A stretch of DNA of 64,000 bases from Alnus glutinosa. Lineage: Eukaryota; Streptophyta; Magnoliopsida; Fagales; Betulaceae. The notes under the pieces were generated by a model that did not search any database, was not told the DNA's origin, and saw nothing but the letters and a program-made list of their open reading frames with translations. The first letter of the stretch is position 1; every line of letters begins with the position of its first letter. Positions 12,456-24,239 of the stretch are shown here, piece by piece. The DNA lies in contig NC_084897.1 in the NCBI RefSeq assembly GCF_958979055.1, forward strand, positions 25,721,128 to 25,785,127, in the 5' to 3' direction. The translations under genes and the position numbers were made by a program.

Positions 12456-15400
12456 ATGGGTGCTTGCATTTCTACCAACAGAGTCTGGGGCTCTAACAGC
12501 ACCAACAACAACAACAACAACAACACGGTCAATCACAACCGTAAAGAGACCACCAAACCACAAACGAAAATAATCGCAGCGAAGAAACAAGAGGCTTCCA
12601 CCGATCAGCAGCAGAGCAAGGCGAACGATAAGAAGTCGCATCAGCTGAGGCCCAAGGACAAGCCCGCTACGCGGCGGCAGTGCGGGGCGATCCCCTGTGG
12701 GAAGCGCACGGACTTCGGGTACGCCAAGGATTTTACCAGTCGCTACACGATTGGGAAGCTGTTGGGGCACGGCCAGTTCGGGTACACCTACGTTGCCACC
12801 GAAAAGGCGAGTGGGGATCGAGTCGCGGTGAAGAGGATCGAGAAGAATAAGGTATTTGCTTCTTTTGTGTTTTTTTAGCGTATTGGGTGTTTTGATTTTG
12901 GGTCAATTTGTGGGATTTGCTGGTCTTTGTGGCCTCATTTGACTGTATCTGAATCTGATTGGATGCTTTTTCTTTATTTTTTTCTATGTAAATTCGGGTT
13001 TTGACTACATCTGAATCTGGGTAGATGAGATTTTTTTTTTGTTATGTAAATTTTGGTTTTTGAATGCACATAGTATTACGATTTCAATTAAGGTTGTGTT
13101 TGGTCAATGGGTTTGTGAGAAATTTGCGATAGGAAGTTGGAGGCTTTTTGTGATTGGGGGTTGCGTAGTTTGATCGCGGATTGGAAGAGATGATTTTGGT
13201 CCCAATATTTCTGGAGAGCCTTTCCTTTTGTTATGGATACCTGGCTTACCCAGTTAGGTTGTACGTTGACTTGTCTTTTCCATGGAGATCAATCTTTGGA
13301 GTCATGTTGTTTTGCATTCATCTCTGTTTTCTGTTGCCTAGAAGATCGATTTTCCCATCTATAAAGGTTTGGCAATCACCATGGACCTCTGGAGGATATG
13401 TCGACTCATTTCAAATATGCCTGATGAGTGATAACCCATTCTAAGGAATGTTTCTAGTCATAATAGGTCAAGGGACTTTACTCGGTTTGACAGCTTTGAT
13501 GGGCTTAGTCTCAGAATGATAAGGATAATAACAGTTTGCAGTATCTGTTTTGCAAGTACTAAATTCATGGGATTATTTTGCAAACTTGCTCAGGTTGGTT
13601 CTTTTCTTCTCAAGGCCTTTTAGGTGAGAGATAATTGTTGTACATTCTAATTTGATTCTGTGAAATGTGGTCCTAGAACTACTACTGATGGTCATGGAAA
13701 CAAAATAAAACGCATATAAGATCAAATAGCTTTTGGTATCTTTAATTCTGCAGAACTTTTGTCCTCCCCCCTTCTCTTTTGATACATATTTTTAATAAAA
13801 TTTCCAAAAACAACCTTGAATCTGGTGGCAGATGGTTCTTCCTATTGCCGTTGAGGATGTGAAGCGAGAGGTCAAGATTTTGGAAGCCCTTACAGGCCAT
13901 GAGAATGTGGTTCAGTTTTACAATGCGTTTGAGGATGATTCTTATGTGTATATAGTAATGGAGTAAGTTTAGCTTTATGAGCTTCCTTTCAGACTATTCC
14001 GTTTTGTTTTTGTGTTTTTTCTGTTCACTTAATTGCAACATGTCCTTTTTTTTTTTTGCTTGATTGACCTTCGTTTGCTAGAGAAAGTTTTGCACTTCTT
14101 CTTGGCTCTTTTAACCTCCTATTATATTCGTTTCTTTCATTTAATTCTCGATTCTGTCCATATCTTGAACTTGTGTGTTTGTGTGTTTTTTTTTGTCTGT
14201 TATCAGGTTATGTGAGGGCGGTGAATTGCTGGACCGGATATTGGCCAAGTAAGACTGTTTAAGTCATTGGTATAATTCATTAGTCATACCAGCAGTGGCT
14301 GCTCTGTAATGTGTATATCTGGTTAAAAATTGGTTGCAGTATTTACGGATGGACGAAATATTTCCATTTCGTTATGTTTTTGTATTTAGATTAATTATTA
14401 AAGACACTTACACTTCTGCTTGGTTTTCTGAACTCAGGAAGGACAGCCGTTATACTGAGAAGGATGCAGCAGTAGTTGTACGGCAGATGCTCAAAGTTGC
14501 AGCTAAGTGTCATTTACATGGGTTGGTACACCGAGACATGAAACCAGAGGTATAACAAGCTTCATAACAGGCATGGCTTGTTCAGCTTCCTACCTGGACT
14601 CATGCTGCTGGACATTTATTTTTCAAATCCAATGACAATTGTAGGTTAATCACCTAATCAAACTAGTCACGGTTTTTGACACTGGTTCCGTTGTATTTGC
14701 TGCATGTAGAATTTTCTTTTTAAGTCGTCTAGAGAGGATTCACCTCTGAAGGCCACAGATTTTGGGTTGTCAGATTTCATTAATCCAGGCAAGTGGAGCT
14801 TCAATTATGAGATTCGATCATTTTCAGTGTCTAGTTATATTTTTCCTACTTAGGCCTTTTTGTTAATTTGAAGATGTTGTTCTACATGTATTCCTGGCCA
14901 TTTATAATTTGATACCTCTAAACCCATACAATTACAAAAAAATGCAGGAAAGAAGTTTCATGATATTGTTGGCAGTGCTTACTATGTTGCTCCTGAAGTA
15001 TTGAGACGCAAGTCAGGACCTGAATCAGATGTCTGGAGTATTGGTGTGATTACCTACATTTTGCTCTGTGGGAGGCGCCCTTTCTGGGATAAGACTGAAG
15101 ATGGTATATTTAAGGAGGTTGACTACAAGCTTCATTTAAACTATTATTTTTTTTCTTGTTCTTTTTCTTTTTATCAGTGGGACAAGTCTTTATAGTATTT
15201 TACTTCTTCTTTGAGTAGTTTCCTAACTATTTATTTTCCAATCTCCAGCTTGTGTATCAGATGGAAAACTGGACACCACCAAAAAAAAAAAAATACAGAA
15301 AAACTGTCCAGTGGGACAAGTCATTAGAGTTAGGAAAATATTATTATTTTCTTTTATTTTTACCAGTTGGACAAGTCATCATAGTATTGTACTTATTATC

Positions 15401-17128
15401 CGAGTATTTGGCAACTATTTTATGCTCCAATCTCCAGCTTGTTCATCAGATGGAAAAGTGGACACCACCAACAAAAAAAAAAAAAAAACCTCACAGCCTT
15501 TCTTTTTCCTAAACAAAGTTACATTTTGTGGGATGTCACTTCATAAGGTCTATATATTAAAGGGCCATCGCCTAGTGTCTAAGAAGGGTTTTTATCATTG
15601 TATTCTTGAGTGTACTTATCTACTGTCTAACATTTACAGGTCTTAAAAAACAAGCCTGATTTTCGCCGCAAACCGTGGCAAACCATAAGCAACAGTGGTA
15701 AAGATTTTGTGAAGAAGTTACTTGTGAAGGATCCTCGGGCAAGACTAACTGCTGCTCAGGCCCTGTGTATGTATCCGGTTCTTCTCTCTTTAGTAATTTT
15801 TTAGTGCTGTATATTTTGGTATATTGGAAATTGGCTAATGCAATTACATATTTTTAAGCTTGTGGCTCTGAATAGTTTTCCTTTGGTTTCATTCTTATTT
15901 CTACGTTTTAGTCACTGAGGCCAATAGTCAAATTGTGTTATATTCTTCCAGAATTTTCTTCTCATAGAAACTTTAAGAAAACAGTTTTTTTTTTTTTTTT
16001 TTTTGAGGGGGAAGGGAGGGTTAACTCTTCAGATTGGTTTCAAAATTTTCAGCACATCCCTGGGTAAGAGAAGGGGGAAATGCATCAGAGATCCCTATCG
16101 ATATATCTGTTCTGAGTAACATGCGACAATTTGTGAGATACGGTCGTTTGAAACAGTTCGCTCTGAGGGTGAGATTTCCCTTAAAAAGATTCTTTTATAG
16201 CAGAAGGCAAGTAGTTTTTTTTCTTCATTCATTTCTTTTCTGAATAATTGATTGCCTTGCAGGCATTGGCTAGCACTCTTGACGAAGCAGAGCTTTCTGA
16301 TCTTAAAGATCAATTTGATGCTATTGACGTGGATAAAAATGGTTCTATTAGTCTAGAAGAAATGAGACAGGTAAAAGTTCTCTTTCACATTCAACCTCTC
16401 TCTCCATTATTATCATTTTTCTGTTCCTGACAAGGATGGTTTTCATGCAGGCCCTTGCTAAAGATCTCCCTTGGCAATTGAAAGAATCAGGTGTCTCAGA
16501 GATTCTGGAAGCGGTGAGCATTTCCCCCAATAGATGGGAAATAAGAAACTATCAGGCTACTCTAAACCCACCTTCAGCAATCCAACATCTATACATAGCT
16601 GTACTTTTCTTTGGCTTGTGAATACAGTTACTTTTAAACTATAACGGAATCTTTTGTCGTTGCAGATTGATAGCAACACAGATGGCCTTGTTGATTTCAC
16701 TGAGTTTGTAGCAGCCACTCTACATGTGCATCAAATGGAGGAGCATGACTCTGAGAAGTGGCAGAAGCGGTCACAAGCTGCTTTTGAGAAATTTGACATA
16801 GATAAAGATGGGTTTATTACTCCAGATGAACTGAGACTGGTCAGTGTTATATATTTGCACTGCAAGCCCACCCTATTTGAGTTTTATATACTCATTAACT
16901 AAATTTTTCTCAGCATTACAAAGATTTTTCCTGTACTGAAATTACTTCATTGCATTGTAGCACACGGGCTTGAGAGGCTCCGTTATTGATCCACTTCTTG
17001 ACGAGGCTGACATTGACAAAGATGGGAAAATAAGTCTATCCGAATTCCGTAGACTTTTAAGAACTGCAAGCATTAGTTCACGGAATGTGACTAGCCCGCC
17101 TTGTCGTCGGAGTTCGCGGAAGATATAG
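12456..17128 (+). CDS. CPK18: Calcium-dependent protein kinase, CPK16/18/28 subgroup
   Basis: Serine/threonine kinase activated directly by calcium. Twelve exons join in frame to 561 residues: 12456-12851, 13832-13962, 14207-14248, 14438-14549, 14710-14788, 14948-15117, 15640-15766, 16053-16168, 16263-16370, 16451-16513, 16666-16839, 16961-17128. Start MGACIS gives a myristoylation glycine (G2) and a palmitoylation cysteine (C4), so membrane attachment is expected. A variable Asn/Gln/Lys-rich N-terminus is followed by the kinase domain from about residue 97: glycine loop GHGQFG 104-109, lysine K126, HRDMKP 221-226, DFG 244-246, APE 268-270. The autoinhibitory junction is around [14 protein letters not shown]. 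Four EF-hands follow, at about 413-424, 450-461, 492-503 and 523-534, all with acidic ligands. The C-terminus is basic. Intron 5 starts with GC instead of GT. I infer the symbol from family and neighbours; CPK16 or CPK28 are the alternatives. Confidence 0.95.
14789..14947 (+). other. GC-AG intron in the CPK gene
   Basis: The reading frame requires ...AATCCAG followed by intron GCAAGT and acceptor TGCAG, then GAAAGAAGTTTC. Together they give the conserved kinase stretch [12 protein letters not shown]. The next GT in this region (14793) would shift the frame and hit a stop at once. GC donors are a known minor class in plants, and the rest of this donor (AG|GCAAGT) is a perfect consensus. Confidence 0.85.
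15160..15480 (+). repeat. Tandem duplication inside CPK intron 6
   Basis: Two diverged copies of about 187 bases lie side by side. Both begin near (T)CAGTGGGACAAGTC / CAGTTGGACAAGTC, share CCAATCTCCAGCTTGT and CAGATGGAAAA, and end in GGACACCACC plus an A-run. The duplication explains the repeated short open frames in this intron. It has no coding role. Confidence 0.8.
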
Positions 17129-17462
17129 AGAAGTGAGAGAGAGGCCAAGAGAGGTGGAGTTTCTTTCCTCAGGTTTCATTTACTTAAGTTTATACTTCAA
17201 ATCCAAGAAATGCCCTTGTCTACTTCCAAATCACCATTCTGTGGATCTCCTTAAACTCGAGTTTTAATGGTAGGATTGTGGATAGGATTGTGAATACGTT
17301 AAACCCAGAGGTTTTTGATATAGATTTGGTTTGGATCAGCATGAAGGATGGTTCCAGGTATGATGGTCATACTAGTTTACATCCTTTCGGAGTATTCGTG
17401 ATATCCTGGTCATGCCCTACAAATTGTAATGTGTGACTATGTGAATGGAAAATACTGGATTA

Positions 17463-17511
17463 GAATTCATTTGTGTTCTTATCAAAAAAAAAAAAAAGAA
17501 TTCATTTGTGT
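17463..17511 (+). mobile_element. Micro-retroposition scar with 15-bp target duplication
   Basis: GAATTCATTTGTGTT occurs at 17463-17477 and again at 17497-17511. Between the copies is only CTTATC followed by 13 A. This is the expected product of an extremely 5'-truncated, poly(A)-tailed retroposition event. The same TTATC-poly(A) ending is found at 34351-34373. Confidence 0.75.
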
Positions 17512-18679
17512 TTATAATATGTTCTTAAAAAGTCCTCTCCTCCATTCATCACAACAAAAAAGAAAGAAAAAAATATGTTCTTCCAATTTCTTTTGTCTCT
17601 TGAATTGCTTGTGTTGTAACATTATATTTAAAACTCAACACTCATGAATTTCTTGTCTCAACACGATTTGAACCCGACACGCAAACACGAATTGCCACTC
17701 TTAATTTTAGCTGTAATTTGGTTTTTGTTTGTGCACTATGATTAAGCAAAAAGGACTCAGCACATAAAGGTGTATTGTTGGGAAACTAGTAATAGTTATA
17801 ATAATTTCATTTCATGCATTCATAATGTTATGCAATGGCAATAGCTGGCTTGCTGGCAGGACATAGTATATACTATTTTAAAAGCAGAAGTGAAGTCTGG
17901 CATCCAAAGTCTGCAAGTGTCAACCATCCTTCACCTAAAAAACTCATCTGCCCATTCCCCTTTGATGGGTGACAAATCTGACATTGTGTAGCATTGGTAT
18001 GGGCAAGTTGGGATTGGGTCATGCAAATGGACAAAGTTTCAGAACTAATATCTGTAAGATAAAATGCATGTGAGTTGGACAAATATTAATTTAATAGAGA
18101 GTTTTGGAAGAAAACTTTATTTCATACAAATTTGGATGGGATATAAAAGCATTCACACTAAACTAAACGAGCCAAAGTAGCTAAAATATAATATTTTTTT
18201 TTTAAAAAAAAAGCTAAAATTGAAAGAAAATTTATTGAGCCGAAAGTAAATAGTCTAATCTAAGCCTTCAATGAGTTACCATCCTAACCCAACCGGAGAA
18301 AAAAGAAAAAAGAAAAAAGAAAAAAGAAAAAAGAAAAAAGAAAAAAGAAAAGGTGCCCTCTTTTGCAATGCTTATAATGGGCTCAATGTTTCTAACGAAC
18401 ATACTAAAGTGAGATACAAAAAATGTAAGATTGGAGTTGATCAGCGGCGGGGCCAATTTCAAACAGTACAGGCTTGAGCCACCTTTTAAGACAATAACAA
18501 ATATAAGTCTAAGCTCACCGGACCATCGGGCCTGGTTTTTGAACCCAAGTCTAGGCTTAATCTGCATAAACACCTGTCTCAGCCTAGCCTCATAATTTAG
18601 TGAGGCCCAGATAAGGACAAATTTGTGCTACTCAAGGTTTTTCCACTGGCAAACCCTTTCCTATGCTTTCTTCTTCTTC

Positions 18680-18724
<45 letters not shown>

Positions 18725-20071
18725 TATTTTTTTAAATAATTAATTATTTGTTTATTTTAGGATGAGGATTTCTTGTAATTAGCTATTCGAATTGCGGCAA
18801 ATTTGGTTAGTCAATTGAGAGTGAGACGGCTTTGATGAAATCTATCTGCCTGAACAAATGAACCTCGCACCTCGAGCTGTTTAAAAAAATGAGCTTTATC
18901 AGGGCTCTCTCTCATTAGGGGCTAGGACATGTTGCAATTCAATAAGTGAACTACAGCCAATCCTAATCCATTTCTTTCAGTCTCTAGCAAATCACAGCAT
19001 CGTATGGGTTCAATCAAATTATTTAACTAGTTTTGAATTACATATAGTGTATTACAAAAATATGTATATATGATGTTGAATTAAAACAACAAATGAATAA
19101 TAGTAATGATATTTAATAGATTGTTATACGACCGTCATACAATTTGATTAAGTAGTACTGAAAATCCAACCATTAGATTCGCACTTGCATGGTAGTCTAC
19201 TAAATAACATTACTCAATTAAGAATCCGTTATATATCATATAAAATTTAACAAATATAAAAAGGTTTGGATTTTTTTTATGTTCATTATGTAAGTTGTTA
19301 AACGTTTTCGAAAAGTAGTTATTTAGATAAGATTCTTAAAGAATCGTGCTTGTTGTAGTGCCTACAATTAAAAAAAGAAAAAAGAAAAACTATTTTAAAC
19401 TTCAATATTTTTCAAATAAGTGGAGCATGCACGATGAGGAGGATGTGAAAAGAGAGGCCTTCCACGTGTTGACACTCTTGCTTAGTGGTGGGAGCGAAGG
19501 GATGGAAATAAGGAAATTTTCTGCAATCTCCCTCCAAAAAGTGGAGGAAAAATTGTATAATTTTCGTGAGAAGAACAGTAAGATTCATATTCTTCTCTCA
19601 CATTCTTTATCTCATTACAAAAAAATATGAAAAATTATATAAATTTTCAATTATAAAGAATCCCAATTGCCCTTTGCGGCTTGCATTAACTTTGGCTTTG
19701 CAAATTCTTACGAGAAAGTGAGATTAAGATGGAAACACCCAAAAGGCCAAAAATACTATTTTTGCTTTGTCTTGGTCTACTAGTGAGTTGTTTTGGCTGT
19801 GAAGACCAATCATTGGGCACTCAAGAGCCCTTTTGCTACCACCGAAGGGGTGGATGAATAGCTCTTTCATTTGCATCATTTCCCACAAATCTGAAAGCGA
19901 AGACCTCATCAACTCACTTAGTTAGAAAGGTTGTGATGTGGCTATTTATAAATAAAAATAAAAAATTACTGCCAGAAAGAGGATTTTGTGGAGCTCATAA
20001 AATTATTATACTTCTGCTCCTCGGCCGACGAAGGTCCTGTTTATGACTCATTCGCTTTTAGTTGGTTTCAT

Positions 20072-20254
20072 TAGTGCTGTATTGTAATTTTAGTGAAATT
20101 TGGAATTCTGTATAGGCAGCTGTTTTTTACTTTTGACTTAAGAGTGTAGGGAGTTTGTCCTTCATTTCTCACGATGTAAGCCTTTGAGCTTTTAGAATTT
20201 ATAATAGCACATGCTATTAGTTAAAAAAAAAAAAAAAAAAGTAGTGCCGTATTG
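20072..20254 (+). mobile_element. Short poly(A)-tailed retroposon with target duplication
   Basis: TAGTGCTGTATTG at 20072-20084 recurs as TAGTGCCGTATTG at 20242-20254. The 157 bases between them end in about 18 A and one G. The body has no open frame. It fits a SINE or a 5'-truncated LINE 3' end that inserted long enough ago for one difference to arise in the target copies. Confidence 0.65.
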
Positions 20255-20859
20255 CCGTTTATTTCTCTTACCCAAATCCCTTAGATTGCTTATGAAAAAA
20301 AATTGAGAAAACTATCTAATTCAAAAGTGCGTTTAAAAAAATTTGCAATTTAAAAATATAAAAAAGCCTATAATTATTAATCCTAACTTTATTTTAAAAA
20401 CCGTATTTTTATTGACTGTTTTGAAATTGTTATTTTTTCAAACCGCCGAATCAAATAGATACTTCATTATAATCAAATTCTCTAAATTTCTTAAAGTGAC
20501 TCAGTAGTGAGATTGTTAAAAATAATTATTTTTAAATTTTACCGCTTCAATATTTACTATTTATAGAATATAAGAAAAGTTTAAGAATATTCAAAATAGT
20601 GGTAATTTAATTTAAAATAATAAATATTTGATGACTCAAAGTTGTATTTTCAGAAAGCAACTTTAACAAATTTTAGATTAAATAAAAAATTTGAAATTCC
20701 AGATGGGTGAGGTATATCCTGGTGGCTCGTGTAGAGCACAAGTCCAATTCTTGTCCTTGTTGGGTGTCATTTTTCTCAAAATCCCTTCACTGACTCGAGT
20801 TTCCTGACTCGGATTCAGATCACGCTTCTCTTTCGCTGCAATTCTTCAGCAAAAACAAC

Positions 20860-20948
20860 AAAGAAGAAGAAGAAGAAGAAGCGGAAAAAACCCTAGGACC
20901 CAGATTGAGCTTCGGCGGTTAATGCGAGAGAGAGAGAGAGAAGGAGAA
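20860..20948 (+). promoter_or_regulatory. Leader of the bHLH gene
   Basis: Purine-rich 5' leader with (GAA)n at about 20863-20881 and (GA)n at about 20926-20941, ending in GGAGAAATGG around the start codon at 20949. No TATA box is obvious just upstream. Confidence 0.5.
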
Positions 20949-23900
20949 ATGGATCAACGGAAGACAGACAATAATTTAGCAGCGGACTCAGCGCCGTCGA
21001 CCTCTCAGCCTCCCAATCGCTCCCACAACTCGCACCCAGATGCCAGGTTTCTTTTTCTTTCATTCCTTTTTTTTTTTTTTTTTTAAATAATTTATAAGGA
21101 TTACTGTTTGAATTATTTATAATTGGTAATTATTAGTTATAATGAGTGAAGTGTAAGTTTCTTTTGAAGATTTTGATGGGAAAAAGAGCACTCAGTTTAC
21201 AGAAGGGAAAAGAGAAAGAAAAACCCAGTAAGAACATGGAATTTGAAACTCAAAAGGTTAAGTCTTTGAGATAATAGATATTGCTAGATTTGATGCATAT
21301 GTGTATCTATACATATGTCTATGTATATATGTGTGCGTGTGTATCTATATGTGTATATACACACACATAACACATGGTGCTATAGCTGGGTTTTTTTTTT
21401 CCTCCTGGATGAGCTGAAGAAATGCTTGAACTTGTCGTTTTGTTTTGTTTTTTGTTCTGAGTTTGACGAGTTATTTTTTCGGATTGTATCACAGACAAGG
21501 GGTTGATGCGGAAATAAAGGACCCAGTTGCGGCAAGGAAAGTTCAGAAGGCTGACCGTGAGAAGTTGAGGAGGGATCGATTGAATGAGCAATTTCTCGAG
21601 CTGGGGAACACGTTAGGTAAATTATTATAGCACCTTAGAAGTACATTTTTATTTGTCACGCCCCAAACCCACTAGGATTCAGTGGATGAGGAAATCATGA
21701 ATAACTAGAAATTTGGAAGAATTTGATTGGAAATGTAAGGAAAACGTTGGATTCACAAGATGTACGATATTAATGTTAAACTTTTTCAAAAATTAAGTCT
21801 GAGCTCTATGAACAGGTACATGAATTATAGACTACAAAATATATTAACTTGTGTAAATTTATGAAGTACATGGCCGAGGGATTTACATTGTTTCCACCAG
21901 TTATTTTCTAGACCATTACAAATAAGTTGTCATGTGAGTGTATCTGCAGGTTGTCTATTTGTATATTCTCAGATATGCATGCTTGTGTGTGAATGAAACT
22001 TTGCTAGACATAGTCTGGTGAGTTCCAAATATCTGTTATCAGGATCGTATTGTATGATCTTTATGAAGCTTGTTCCCAGTTTGCTTTAGTCAGTTTAGTA
22101 AAGGCAGCAATTCTGGATGAATGGAATTTTTGTGCCCCACACACCCCCCCCCCACCCCTCCCCTCGCGCTTTTTTTTTTTTCTCAAAAGAAGAAGATGTT
22201 TTTGTGGGTTGGTTGTGCCATGCCAAAATAAGTTGCTATTGCAAGGCTTGAGCTTTTCCTGGACTGCTGTGCCAGTTTATAAGCTATACCATTGTTGACT
22301 TATTCTTTTCCTGACAGAACATCTATGCTAAGGTGCTGCTAAAATTCAAGGGGACCTTTTTCTTGAAGTTGATTGCTTAGACTTGGGAACTTGGTTGTGA
22401 AGTGGCATGTTTACTTTCTCATGATAGAGAAACAATTCTCTTACTTTACCTATAAAAGGTTGATTTAGTTATTGTTGAAAAGAAGTTGAGTTGAATAGCA
22501 AGCTGGCGTCACTTTAGCAAGCAAAGGAGAAGACCTTTCCGTTGAGATCTATAGTGTAGGAGCCAACTGTCTATTCCAACCGGCAAGCTTAGTGTTACCA
22601 CAACCTTATAGATGTAGATTGCATGTACAAACTCAAAAGGGATCTAATTTATATCTTCTCATTTCAGACAGTATACTGTGGCTTCAGTCAAAAAAGTAAT
22701 GCAAACAATAATAATAATAATAAACTGTGGAGAACATAGTAAGTCATAAGTTTGATCTATATGTTTAATAACTAAAAGTTAATGGAAGCTATTTCATATC
22801 CTTTTTCTAGAAATCTTATACAGGTTAATAGAATATGTGGCAAGTTCAAAACCTCTTTTACTGGAATATGGATTTTGATGTTTCTTTTTGATGTCCTCGC
22901 CTGTTGCAGCCTTTGTATCATTGATATACAGAGATACAAACATCACAATCAGTCGACTATTTACTAATCATTCCATTGTTTTTTTTAGCCCTGGGTAAAG
23001 ATGTAATTTTAACAAGTGATTACTGATTTTGAGCAATAGATATTCTCTTGGTTTTACGCAATAAACTTTCACTGTAGGCAGGATACATGTACATATGTTC
23101 ACGTGCTGTGATTTGGTTTTCCCAATTCATACTAGATGCCTTTGAATTAATTCTGACTTGAGAGATACTGTGTTAGCGTGGCTGTCAATGTCTCCCAACT
23201 CTAGCATTATTTTTTTGCTCAATTAACTAGTTGATTGTGAACTTAGTTATTCACTGAACTTCTTCCCCTAGTGATGATAAGTTGCTTCAAATTTGGATGT
23301 TTACATGTTACATTCAAAATGTAGATCCGGATAGGCCCAAGAATGACAAGGCAACAATCCTTGCAGACACGATCCAAGTGCTGAAGGATTTAACTGCTGA
23401 AGTCAACAGACTAAAGGCCGAGTGTACAGGACTTACTGAAGAATCACATGAGGTGATGTTCTTTTTATGTTACCTCTAGGTTGTGAAGGCCATTGTGTGT
23501 GCTTATATGAATTATCATGTTTTACTTCATGCAGCTAATGCAGGAGAAGAACGAGCTCAGAGAAGAGAAGTCATCATTAAAATCTGATATTGAAAATCTT
23601 AATGTTCAGTATCAGCAAAGACTCAGGGTTATGTTCCCATGGTCTGCCATTGATCCTTCTGTTGTTATGGGTCCACCTTATTCGTACCCAGTTCCTGTAC
23701 CTGTCCCTGCAGGTCCGATCCCTATGCACCCATCTCTGCAGCCCTTTCCCTTCTTTGGAAATCAGAATCCTGGAGCCATTGCTAATCCCTGTCCAACTTT
23801 CATCCCTTATCCAACTCCTCCTAACCCTCCAATGGAGCAGCCACCGACCCAATATGCGTCCAGTTCCCAGATTTCAAGCAAACAAGATCCCAAAAGTAAG

Positions 23901-24239
23901 TCATCAGATCATCAGAAGGCCAGCGATGTTGAAAGATGTGACGATTCTAACGACGTGGCAACAAAACTTGAACTGAAGATGCCTGGATCATCTGCACAAC
24001 AGGTCAGTTTCAAAGATTTAGAAGCAATTCTTGCAGAAATGATCAGGAAATTAAAGATTGAAGAGTGCCCGAATTGGTTCATGCAGGATTTATCTTCTGT
24101 AGGAAGGAAGGGCAAGCAATCACAGAGGAAGGGCAGAAGTGTTACGGAAAATGGCTCTTCAAGCAGGTATTCTTCCTCTCAAGGTCTTCAAGATAGCCCC
24201 TCCAACAGTGTGGGTGACATGCCTAAGTCCAAAAACTGA
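20949..24239 (+). CDS. bHLH121: bHLH transcription factor, subgroup IVb (bHLH11/bHLH121 type)
   Basis: DNA-binding regulator; Arabidopsis members of this subgroup act in iron homeostasis. Exons 20949-21046, 21495-21616, 23325-23452 and 23535-24239 join in frame to 350 residues. A short N-terminus with Ser/Pro leads into the basic region at about residues 46-61 (RKVQKADREKLRRDRLNEQF), then helix-loop-helix to about residue 100 with loop DPDRPKNDKATIL. A leucine-rich coiled coil (zipper-like) reaches to about residue 145, followed by the proline-rich segment PVPVPVPAGPIP and a Ser-rich, basic C-terminus. LELKMPG resembles an EAR-like patch. An 84-base in-frame intron at 24003-24086 may be removed, giving 322 residues. 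By position next to CPK and APE2 it corresponds to Arabidopsis bHLH11; by general protein look it is the type usually labelled bHLH121. I keep both names open. Confidence 0.9.
24003..24086 (+). other. Probable in-frame optional intron in the last bHLH exon
   Basis: It starts GTCAGT after CAACAG, ends TTCATGCAG, is 84 bases long (28 codons) and has no stop. Splicing joins SSAQQ to DLSSVGRKGKQ. The 28 residues encoded by the retained form (VSFKDLEAIL...) look unlike the surrounding low-complexity tail. This is the definition of an exitron-like intron. The call rests on splice-site quality and my recollection that relatives have DLSS directly after the LELK-PGS segment. Confidence 0.6.

Larger units (their letters stand above)
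17129..20948. other. CPK 3' region and intergenic stretch
   Basis: 3' flanking sequence of the kinase gene, then AT-rich DNA. It contains two retroposition scars (17463-17511 and 20072-20254), an (AAAAAAG)-type run at 18297-18350 and a 27-base T tract at about 18692-18719. No gene is supported. Confidence 0.6.

Noticed and set aside
12351..12770. 139-codon minus-strand open frame opposite CPK exon 1
   Set aside because: It mirrors the GC-rich first exon of the kinase; the plus-strand frame has full family support and clean splicing.
18271..18477. 68-codon Lys-rich frame
   Set aside because: It translates an (AAAAAAG)-type repeat; low complexity only.
20700..20765. GTGGCTCGTGTAGAGCAC...GTCCAATTCTTGTCC resembling tRNA-type A and B boxes of a SINE
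   Set aside because: Too short and imperfect, with no poly(A) tail or target duplication.
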